Shown here one piece after another: positions 18,590-25,155 of a DNA stretch of 64,000 nt. Origin of the DNA: Anoxybacterium sp963668245. Its GTDB lineage: Bacteria; Bacillota; Clostridia; Peptostreptococcales; Anaerovoracaceae. Position 1 is the stretch's first letter; every line of letters begins with the position of its first letter. The notes beneath the pieces were generated by a model. That model made no database searches. It was not told where the DNA came from and saw only the letters and a program-made list of their open reading frames with translations. A program made the translations under genes and the position numbers. The DNA lies in contig OY764195.2 of assembly GCA_963668245.2 (NCBI GenBank), forward strand, positions 1,736,001 through 1,800,000. The letters run 5' to 3'.

Positions 18590-19282
18590 ATGAATGCAAT
18601 AGAAATAATAGAATATATCAAAAATGCAGAAAAGAAAACTCCAGTAAAGCTTTATCTCAAAGAAAAGAAACCATTACCATTTGAAAATTGTCAGATATTT
18701 GGTATCAGTGATCGTATTGTATTTGGGGAATGGTCTGATATCAAACCTGTTTTAGATGCACACGGCGATGATATTGAAGATATTGTAATTGAGAGTGATC
18801 GTAGAAATTCTGCAATCCCTATGCTGGACACTAAAAATATCAATGCTAGGATAGAGCCAGGTGCCATTATTCGTGATCAAGTTGAAATTGGGGATCGTGC
18901 TGTCATCATGATGGGCTCAGTCATTAACATCGGCGCGGTAATCGGTGAAGGAACCATGATTGATATGAATGTTGTCCTAGGCGGACGTGCAACGGTGGGA
19001 AAGAACTGTCACATTGGAGCGGGGACTGTCCTTGCAGGGGTCATTGAACCACCTAGCGCAGAACCTGTTGTGATTGAAGATGATGTAGTGATTGGTGCAA
19101 ATGCTGTTGTGCTAGAAGGAATCCGAGTAAAACAAGGTGCCGTCGTTGCAGCTGGTGCTGTAGTCATTGAAGATGTGCCGGAAAATGCAGTTGTAGCAGG
19201 AATCCCAGCGCGAATTATTAAGATGAAGGATGATAAAGCAAAGGAAAAGACTGCAATCGTAGACGCGTTAAGACAGCTATAA
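18590..19282 (+). CDS. dapH: Tetrahydrodipicolinate N-acetyltransferase
   Basis: 230 residues. A short N-terminal domain is followed by a left-handed beta-helix of hexapeptide repeats (from about residue 90, with IGDRAVIMMGSVINIGAVIG-type periodicity) and the loop VIEPPSAEPVVIEDDV typical of DapH. It uses acetyl-CoA, defining the acetylase branch of lysine synthesis; the succinylase enzyme DapD is longer. It follows dapA by 77 bases holding only a weak hairpin without a T-run, so it is probably the last gene of the riboswitch operon. Confidence 0.93.
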   Translation: MNAIEIIEYIKNAEKKTPVKLYLKEKKPLPFENCQIFGISDRIVFGEWSDIKPVLDAHGDDIEDIVIESDRRNSAIPMLDTKNINARIEPGAIIRDQVEIGDRAVIMMGSVINIGAVIGEGTMIDMNVVLGGRATVGKNCHIGAGTVLAGVIEPPSAEPVVIEDDVVIGANAVVLEGIRVKQGAVVAAGAVVIEDVPENAVVAGIPARIIKMKDDKAKEKTAIVDALRQL

Positions 19283-19323
19283 ACGGGATAATTTTTTCAA
19301 TAAGTGATGATAAACAAACGAAA

Positions 19324-19354
19324 AAAGGGGCCAGCTTTTTAAGCTAGCCCCTTT
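19324..19354 (-). terminator. Terminator of the P-type ATPase gene, possibly shared with dapH
   Basis: A 14-bp stem with one mismatch (AAAGGGGC and GCCCCTTT arms) between converging genes. On the minus strand it is followed by a run of T, on the plus strand the T-run is short, so it mainly serves the ATPase. Confidence 0.8.
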
Positions 19355-19366
19355 AATATGGAAGGA

Positions 19367-22024
19367 TTAAATTCCCTTTTGACGATTTTTTTTTATGAGC
19401 ACCAGTAACTCATGGAACCAGATTGGTGCAGTAGATAATGCGGTAAGATCAAGCCACTGGCGTAAACTGAGTTCTACCGTTCCAAAAGCTGATATCAAAA
19501 ATGGTATTTCTGTAACCGCAATTTGTAATATAAAGCCGATAAAGAACGCGAGTACCATCATTTTATTTTCCAAATGGTTCATTCGGAATACAGAACGATT
19601 TAAATTACGCATACCTATGGCATTAAAAAGCTGTGAAATGCCTAGCGTGGTGAAGGCATAGGTTTGACAACGCATGATCATCTCTTGATCGAGCATCAAA
19701 GCTTGAATATTGGAGATAGAAATAGCTTGTCCTGTGTGCATCAAAATCTGCACAGGAGCATATATAAATGCCAGTAGCGTAATTGTTGCAATGACCACCC
19801 CAAAGGATAGTGTGATTGCAAATCCACCGCCGGCAAACAGATTTTCTTTTGGATCTCTCGGTGCTTGCTTCATGATTTCTGAATCTCCAGTATCAACTCC
19901 TAAAGCGAGCCCAGGTAGAGAGTCGGTAATCAGATTGACCCAAAGGATATGAATTGCCTTGAGTGGTGCAGACAACCCTACAACAATTGCAATAAACATG
20001 GTGAGGATTTCTCCCAAATTGGAAGAGAGTAAAAACAGAACTGATTTTTTGATGTTGTGATAGATGTTCCGACCTTCTTCAATTGCCTTTTGTATCGTTG
20101 CAAAATTATCATCTGTCAAAATCATGTCTGCGGCACCTTTGGCTACATCGGTACCGGTGATACCCATCGCTACGCCGATATCTGCAGCTTTGAGTGAAGG
20201 CGCATCGTTGACCCCGTCACCAGTCATAGAGACTATATGACCGTTTGCACGAAACGCATTGACTATGGAAACTTTGTTTTCAGGAGAAACACGGGCAAAA
20301 ACTCTTAGATTTGGAACTGCTAAATTTATTTCTTCCTGAGTCATTTGATTCAATTGAGATCCTGTGATACATTGATTTTCTGTTTGGGCTATTCCCAGGT
20401 CTTTTGCAATCGCAAAAGCAGTATCAATATGGTCGCCTGTAATCATAACCGTGGTAACAGATGCATCCTTGAAGATTTTCACTGCTTCTTTTGCTTCGGG
20501 TCTTGGAGGGTCAATCATACCTACAAGGCCCACAAAAATGAGATTCTCTTCTGTAGCAGTCGCATCATCCCTTTTCATTGCAAGAGCCAATACCCGCAGT
20601 GCAAGGGTAGCCATATCACTTGCACCATCTAGTATCATCTTTTTATCTTCTTCTGTAATGACTCGAATTTGACCATGTATTAGGATTTGAGTGCATCGAT
20701 CAATCATTCGATCGGTGGCTCCCTTTGTAAAAGCGATGATGCCTTCTTTTCCTTGATGCACTGTGGTCATCATTTTTCGGTCAGAGTCAAAGGATTGTTC
20801 GTTGATTCTCGGAAACAGTAGCTCAATATCCTGCTTCTTTCGTTGATACTGTGATCCTAAATCTAGTAGAGCTAGTTCAGTTGGATCTCCTAATCGATTA
20901 CCGTTTTCAATGGAGGCATCCGTACATAAAACAAACCCTTCTATTAGTAAACCTTCTTCTTCTCGGTTCAGACTAGAGGCATCAATCAAACAACCATCTT
21001 TATATACTTTGGTAACGGTCATTTTGTTCTGCGTCAGTGTTCCTGTTTTGTCTGAACAGACCACACTAACCGAACCGAGAGTTTCAACGGCAGGTAGCTT
21101 TCTTACGATTGTATGGACATGAACCATCCGTTGCACGCCTAGTGCAAGAACGATGGTTACAACTGCTGGCAATCCCTCTGGTATAGCTGCAACGGCAAGT
21201 GAAATAGCGGTCAAAAGCATTTCAATAAAATCTCTGCCTTGTAGTAATGCAACACCAAATAGTGCTACACAAAGACCTACTGCTAAGATACCTAGGATTT
21301 TTCCCAAATCGCCTAGCCTCTTTTGTAGAGGTGTCATTTCATCTATGCTTTCATTAATCATTTTGGCTATTTTTCCGATTTCCGTATTCATGCCAGTTTG
21401 TACGACAATACCTTCTCCTCGTCCGTAAGCAACGCTTGTGGACAAATAGGCCATATTGAGACGGTCGCCCAGTGGTACTTGTGAATCAGCAAGAAAGTCG
21501 GCATCTTTTTGAACAGGTACAGATTCGCCAGTTAGCGCGGATTCTTCAATTTTCAAATTGACCGATTGGATTAATCGCAAATCAGCAGGGATAATTCGAC
21601 CTGCTTCTAATAGGACCAAATCGCCTGGAACCAATTGCTCTGCTGGTATTTCAGTTGTTTTGCCATCTCTTCTTACAAGGGCAAAAGGACTAGATAGTTT
21701 TTTCAAAGCTTCTAATGATTTTTCTGCCTTGGATTCTTGTATCATACCAATAATCGCATTGAGGAAAATGACAGCGATAATAATTGATGCATCGCTGTAT
21801 TCCTTTAGTAAAATAGAAAGGATTACAGCACCAAACAAAATATATATCATTGGGTCTTTCAGTCCTGACAAGAACATTTGCAACCTTGTTTTTTGTTTTC
21901 TTTCTTGAAAAAGATTGGAACCAAATTTTTTCAAGCGAGAGGTGGCTTCTTCTGTTGTCAAACCGTTGGTTCGGTCCGAACCAACGGTTTTCATCAATTC
22001 TTCTATCTTTTGCGTTTCAAACAT
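19367..22024 (-). CDS. P2-type cation-transporting ATPase; probable Mn2+ (or Ca2+) efflux pump
   Basis: 885 residues. It has the full P-type set: TGESVPV in the actuator domain, the phosphorylation site CSDKTGTLTQNK near residue 325, the hinge GDGVNDAP, and four C-terminal plus three or more N-terminal membrane segments in SERCA-like order. AIPEGLPAVVT in helix 4 gives the PEGL ion-binding motif of Ca/Mn pumps. General annotation would be a calcium ATPase, but the leader carries a yybP-ykoY-type element whose known ligand is Mn2+, as for Lactococcus YoaB. I infer Mn2+ export. AATGGAGGTAC supplies the ribosome site. Confidence 0.9.
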   Translation of the reverse strand: MFETQKIEELMKTVGSDRTNGLTTEEATSRLKKFGSNLFQERKQKTRLQMFLSGLKDPMIYILFGAVILSILLKEYSDASIIIAVIFLNAIIGMIQESKAEKSLEALKKLSSPFALVRRDGKTTEIPAEQLVPGDLVLLEAGRIIPADLRLIQSVNLKIEESALTGESVPVQKDADFLADSQVPLGDRLNMAYLSTSVAYGRGEGIVVQTGMNTEIGKIAKMINESIDEMTPLQKRLGDLGKILGILAVGLCVALFGVALLQGRDFIEMLLTAISLAVAAIPEGLPAVVTIVLALGVQRMVHVHTIVRKLPAVETLGSVSVVCSDKTGTLTQNKMTVTKVYKDGCLIDASSLNREEEGLLIEGFVLCTDASIENGNRLGDPTELALLDLGSQYQRKKQDIELLFPRINEQSFDSDRKMMTTVHQGKEGIIAFTKGATDRMIDRCTQILIHGQIRVITEEDKKMILDGASDMATLALRVLALAMKRDDATATEENLIFVGLVGMIDPPRPEAKEAVKIFKDASVTTVMITGDHIDTAFAIAKDLGIAQTENQCITGSQLNQMTQEEINLAVPNLRVFARVSPENKVSIVNAFRANGHIVSMTGDGVNDAPSLKAADIGVAMGITGTDVAKGAADMILTDDNFATIQKAIEEGRNIYHNIKKSVLFLLSSNLGEILTMFIAIVVGLSAPLKAIHILWVNLITDSLPGLALGVDTGDSEIMKQAPRDPKENLFAGGGFAITLSFGVVIATITLLAFIYAPVQILMHTGQAISISNIQALMLDQEMIMRCQTYAFTTLGISQLFNAIGMRNLNRSVFRMNHLENKMMVLAFFIGFILQIAVTEIPFLISAFGTVELSLRQWLDLTALSTAPIWFHELLVLIKKNRQKGI

Positions 22025-22058
22025 GATGTACCTCCATTGTTCTTATTGCAATGATAAT

Positions 22059-22099
22059 AAAAAAGTGGAAATGACCGAATTCAAGATTTCTATTTCCAC
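22059..22099 (-). terminator. Second terminator-like hairpin in the ATPase leader
   Basis: On the minus strand GTGGAAAT (22092-22099) pairs with ATTTCCAC (22065-22072) and is followed by six T. It lies between the riboswitch terminator and the ATPase start. Two more perfect hairpins sit just upstream (22102-22118 and 22151-22169). Stem of 8 bp with a 19-base loop, so weaker than the first. Confidence 0.45.
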
Positions 22100-22180
22100 A
22101 CGTCGCCGCAAGGGCGACCGCGATGAAGGTTCTTCTCTTGATATTCCGCCAATATCGCAAAGCGATATTTACTAAATAAT

Positions 22181-22239
22181 AAAAAAAGACTTTTTACATA
22201 ATAGGACGTGGGAACACATCTCATTATGTAAAAAGTCTT
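22181..22239 (-). terminator. Riboswitch-controlled terminator of the ATPase leader
   Basis: A perfect 17-bp stem (22186-22202 with 22223-22239) is followed on the minus strand by seven T. Its 5' arm contains the CTTTTT that can instead pair with AAAAG at the start of the aptamer, giving mutually exclusive structures. Confidence 0.9.
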
Positions 22240-22320
22240 GTTACCTAAGACGGGTTTACGTCCAGACAAATATCTTGCCGGCTGTTGAACCGTAAACTTA
22301 AAACTACTCCCTTTTAACAG
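22227..22320 (-). promoter_or_regulatory. yybP-ykoY (manganese) riboswitch
   Basis: Read on the minus strand, the leader begins AAAAGGGAGTAG, has GTTTACGG pairing with CGTAAAC, the conserved TTCAACAGCCGG core, and ends GGTAACAAGACTTTTT. These match the conserved AAAGGGGAGUAG, CAACA and AGACCUUU elements of the yybP-ykoY family, which senses Mn2+. P1 (AAAAG with CTTTT) shares bases with the downstream terminator stem, so ligand should prevent termination and switch on the ATPase. Assignment rests on motif recall, not a covariance search. Confidence 0.8.
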
Positions 22321-22321
22321 T

Positions 22322-22350
22322 ATTCTATTCGAAAAAGATTTTGTTGTCAA
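22322..22350 (-). promoter_or_regulatory. Promoter of the riboswitch/ATPase leader
   Basis: Minus strand TTGACA (22345-22350), 17-base spacer, TAGAAT (22322-22327). The predicted start, about 22315, is the first A of AAAAGGGAGTAG, so the RNA would begin at the aptamer. Confidence 0.8.
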
Positions 22351-22372
22351 GCAAAAAAGATAATGCTATAAT
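22344..22372 (+). promoter_or_regulatory. Divergent promoter of yerC, -35 shared with the ATPase promoter
   Basis: TTGTCA (22344-22349), 17-base spacer, TATAAT (22367-22372). Its -35 overlaps the minus-strand -35 by five bases (TTGTCAA at 22344-22350). Confidence 0.75.
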
Positions 22373-22406
22373 TATACTGTAAAGTATTAAAGTAATAAAG
22401 CAAACC

Positions 22407-22436
22407 GTACCGTATCACATCGTACCGTACCATATC
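22407..22436 (+). repeat. Tandem 15-bp direct repeat in the yerC leader
   Basis: GTACCGTATCACATC (22407-22421) is followed directly by GTACCGTACCATATC (22422-22436), 13 of 15 identical. It lies between the yerC promoter and start codon and could be an operator. Confidence 0.7.
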
Positions 22437-22475
22437 ATTACCAATTGTAAATGATCATTGTGAAAGGATAAAACC

Positions 22476-22781
22476 ATGGGATATGAATCCAGATTTAAAA
22501 ATGAAGAAATTGACGAGTTGTTTCGAGCTATACTGGCGTTAGAAACAGAAGAGGAATGTTATCGGTTTTTCGAAGACATCTGCACCGTCAACGAAATTCA
22601 TGCGATTTCACAACGATTACATGTAGCAAAACTACTATATGAGCATAAGACATATACGGATATTGAAGAGGTTACGAAAGCAAGTACTGCAACCATAAGC
22701 AGAATCAATAAGTGCCTTCTTTATGGTGCGGATGGATATCGTAGAATTTTAGAACGTTTAGGTGTGAAAACAACAAAATAA
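22476..22781 (+). CDS. yerC: TrpR-like protein YerC/YecD
   Basis: 101 residues, full length. The sequence NEIHAISQRLHVAKLL with the helix-turn-helix VTKASTATISRINKCL is the Trp-repressor-like fold of the YerC/YecD family. Ligand and target genes are uncharacterised for this family to my knowledge. GAAAGGA precedes the ATG. It is monocistronic, with its own promoter and terminator, and is transcribed away from the metal ATPase; the tandem repeat in its leader might be its own binding site. Confidence 0.88.
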   Translation: MGYESRFKNEEIDELFRAILALETEEECYRFFEDICTVNEIHAISQRLHVAKLLYEHKTYTDIEEVTKASTATISRINKCLLYGADGYRRILERLGVKTTK

Positions 22782-22831
22782 AACATAAAATGTTATGTAA
22801 TTTAAGCTGTAAAATGGAAAAATAAATAACG

Positions 22832-22870
22832 AAAACCTGCAAAAATCATTGGAAATGTAGGTTTTTCTTT
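22832..22870 (+). terminator. Terminator after yerC
   Basis: AAAACCTGCA (22832-22841) pairs with TGTAGGTTTT with one G-U, followed by T-rich sequence. Confidence 0.85.
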
Positions 22871-22896
22871 ACAATCAATAGGAATTCCTTTAAAAT
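22868..22896 (+). promoter_or_regulatory. Promoter of the sodium/solute symporter
   Basis: TTTACA (22868-22873), 17-base spacer, TAAAAT (22891-22896). A five-bp hairpin with a TTCG tetraloop (22908-22921) would sit at the very 5' end of the RNA. Confidence 0.65.
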
Positions 22897-22949
22897 AAAT
22901 GGGTAGGGTGTGTTCGCACACAATGTAGTTTGGAAGGAAGGATTATATT

Positions 22950-24467
22950 ATGACACAGTTAATCGCAACAATTTCATTGGTTGTTTTTGTGGCTGTTATG
23001 CTACTTGTTGGCATTTACAGTGCAAAGAAAGCAAGCACAGTGGAGGGATTTTTATTAGGCGGCAGAAGTATAGGACCGTGGATATCAGCATTTGCTTACG
23101 GCACTACCTATTTTTCAGCCGTTATTTTTATTGGTTATGCCGGTATGTTCGGTTGGAATATCGGATTTGGCAGCATGTGGATTGGAGTGGGAAATGCTTT
23201 AATCGGTTGTTTATTGGCATGGGTTTTACTGGCTAAAAAAACAAGACGAATGACCAGAACGCTTGATTCAAGAACAATGCCTGAGTTTTTTGCTGCACGA
23301 TATCAAAGCACAAAAATGAAAATTTATGCAGCAATTATTATATTTATCTTTTTAGTACCGTATGCTGCTAGTGTATACAAAGGACTTGGTACCATGTTTA
23401 GTGCTATTTTTGTCGGAGCAGATCCTGTGACTTGTATGCTCATCGTAGCAATCTTAACTGGAGTGTATCTTGTACTGGGTGGATATGTAGCAACTTCTTT
23501 AAATGACTTTATTCAAGGCATTATTATGATATTTGGTATTGTTGCTATGATTCTAATTTTGGTTTCTAGACCAGAAGTTGGCGGATTTGCAGCCGCATAC
23601 GAAAAACTTTCTGCAATCAATCCCCAGTTAACCGACTTTTCTGGAGGAGCAAGCAGAACGTTCCTCATAACAAATATTTGTTTGACCAGTTTTGGTGTGT
23701 GGGGCTTACCGCAAATGGTTCACAAATACTATGCGATTAAAGATGAAAGCTCAATCAAGACAGCAACCATCGTATCCACAGTATTTGCAGTGTTTATTAG
23801 CGTAGGTGCATATTTCACTGGATCCCTATCAAGACTTTTTGTTGCCGCAGATGCCAATGGTGCACCTGCCGTTGAAGGTGGGTTTGATAACGTAATCCCA
23901 TCGCTTTTAATGAAAGCATTGACTCATAATGTGTTTTCTACAATTGTTCTTAGCGTGATTCTATTGCTATTGCTTTCTGCTTCCATGTCCACGCTATCAT
24001 CGATTGTTTTATCATCTAGCTCTGCGATTTCGGTTGACCTTGTAAAAGAAATCAATCCACAGATTCATCCTAGAAGTCAAGTTATTTTAATGAGAGTGTT
24101 GTGCTTGGTTTTTATCGCAATGTCATTTATCTTTGCTACAGCAAACATTTCATTCATTGTAAATCTCATGTCATTTTCATGGGGAATCGTGGCGGGTTCG
24201 TTTATTGGTCCTTTCCTATGGGGGTTATACTCAAAGAACATCACAAAGGCAGGCGCTTGGGCAGGGATGCTTTCTGGGCTTGTAGTGGTTGGCGGATTAA
24301 TTATCATCTATAGTTCCACTGCAGGATTTGCAGTTGCAAAATCTATGTCTCCAATATTTGGTGTGTCGGCTATGGCGATTTCTTTTATAATTGTGCCAAT
24401 TGTAAGTAGCTTTACAAAGAAGTTTTCAGATGAACACAATCACAGAGTATTTCAAATCACAAAATAG
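22950..24467 (+). CDS. Sodium/solute symporter (SSS family)
   Basis: 505 residues with about 13 hydrophobic segments. The SSS features include GRSIGPWISAFAYGTTYFSAVIF near residue 40 and SASMSTLSSIVLSSSSAISVDL near 345, the latter holding the Na2-site serines. It should import a small organic solute with Na+. Substrate cannot be deduced; the sequence is closest in style to the pantothenate/proline branch. AAGGAAGGA precedes the ATG. A small one-helix ORF follows 45 bases after the stop. Confidence 0.88.
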   Translation: MTQLIATISLVVFVAVMLLVGIYSAKKASTVEGFLLGGRSIGPWISAFAYGTTYFSAVIFIGYAGMFGWNIGFGSMWIGVGNALIGCLLAWVLLAKKTRRMTRTLDSRTMPEFFAARYQSTKMKIYAAIIIFIFLVPYAASVYKGLGTMFSAIFVGADPVTCMLIVAILTGVYLVLGGYVATSLNDFIQGIIMIFGIVAMILILVSRPEVGGFAAAYEKLSAINPQLTDFSGGASRTFLITNICLTSFGVWGLPQMVHKYYAIKDESSIKTATIVSTVFAVFISVGAYFTGSLSRLFVAADANGAPAVEGGFDNVIPSLLMKALTHNVFSTIVLSVILLLLLSASMSTLSSIVLSSSSAISVDLVKEINPQIHPRSQVILMRVLCLVFIAMSFIFATANISFIVNLMSFSWGIVAGSFIGPFLWGLYSKNITKAGAWAGMLSGLVVVGGLIIIYSSTAGFAVAKSMSPIFGVSAMAISFIIVPIVSSFTKKFSDEHNHRVFQITK

Positions 24468-24512
24468 AGTAAGAAATAGAAAATCTTTTTCAGAAAGAAA
24501 AGGATAGGATTG

Positions 24513-24647
24513 ATGAAAATCGTTATATGGAACCCTGATAAAATGAAAGTGGAATCAGCAATATGTTGGTTCTACTTTTTGATTTTTGCAGTATTGTTCT
24601 TTGTATTTGGCATTTTTCATTTTGATATTGACAAAGGATGGCATTGA
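24513..24647 (+). CDS. Small single-pass membrane protein (44 aa), hypothetical
   Basis: A 44-residue ORF begins at ATG 24513 with AAAAGGA about nine bases upstream. It has a polar N-terminus with WNPDKMKVES, one strongly hydrophobic helix (residues about 17-36, rich in Phe) and a short charged tail. It follows the symporter in the same direction. Small subunits are known for some sodium symporters, but this one does not match a family I recognise. Its 3' end overlaps the likely cadC-like promoter, which weakens the case a little. Confidence 0.5.
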   Translation: MKIVIWNPDKMKVESAICWFYFLIFAVLFFVFGIFHFDIDKGWH

Positions 24648-24656
24648 TATTAATAT
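24628..24656 (+). promoter_or_regulatory. Promoter of the metal-resistance operon
   Basis: TTGACA (24628-24633), 17-base spacer, TAATAT (24651-24656): near-consensus. Confidence 0.8.
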
Positions 24657-24660
24657 GTAC

Positions 24661-24688
24661 ATATGAACAAATATTCATATATTCATAT
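24661..24688 (+). promoter_or_regulatory. Probable ArsR/SmtB-type operator
   Basis: ATATGAA (24661-24667) and TTCATAT (24674-24680) form an inverted repeat around a six-base centre, followed by another ATTCATAT. It matches the ATATGAACA-type half-sites of SmtB/CadC operators and lies over the expected transcription start of the operon. Confidence 0.65.
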
Positions 24689-24705
24689 AAATGGAGGGTA
24701 AAACA

Positions 24706-25071
24706 TTGACGAAAGAAGATTTATTGCCAAAATGTGATTGTAATGTAATTCACAATGATGTGTTGGATAGAGTGCGGGAAGATATGCCTGTACAGGAACA
24801 GTTATATGACTTATCAGAACTTTTTAAATGCTTGGGAGATCAAACACGATTGAAAATTCTATTTGCCTTATCAAAAAATGAAATGTGTGTTTGTGATATC
24901 GCTGCACTTCTTGACATGACCCAGTCTGCGATTTCTCACCAACTTCGTGTATTGAGAACATCTAGGTTAGTTCGATATCATAAGGTTGGAAAGGTTGTAT
25001 ATTATACCCTAGACGATGACCATGTCAATGGTATCTTTAAACAAGGATTAGAACACGTAGCCCACCAATAG
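24706..25071 (+). CDS. ArsR/SmtB-family metal-responsive repressor (CadC-like)
   Basis: 121 residues from TTG 24706, set by GGAGGG seven bases upstream; the in-frame ATG at 24691 lies before that ribosome site. The winged helix is ELFKCLGDQTRLKILFAL with recognition helix AISHQLRVLRTS. The alpha-3 motif MCVCDI has the two Cys of the CadC ELCVCD metal site, and the N-terminal KCDCN and H residues can supply further ligands as in CadC. It should repress the operon until Cd2+, Pb2+ or Zn2+ binds. cadA follows 84 bases downstream. Confidence 0.9.
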   Translation: MTKEDLLPKCDCNVIHNDVLDRVREDMPVQEQLYDLSELFKCLGDQTRLKILFALSKNEMCVCDIAALLDMTQSAISHQLRVLRTSRLVRYHKVGKVVYYTLDDDHVNGIFKQGLEHVAHQ

Positions 25072-25155
25072 TGGTTTAGATTGGTTGATAAAGAAGGACT
25101 ATAGATTTAGCAAGAAAAACAAACAGCTAAAAAGGAAGAAAGGATTCGAACGATT

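Noticed and set aside
22090..22350. 86-codon ORF on the minus strand in the ATPase leader
   Set aside because: It lies over the riboswitch and terminator, has no ribosome site and unnatural composition.
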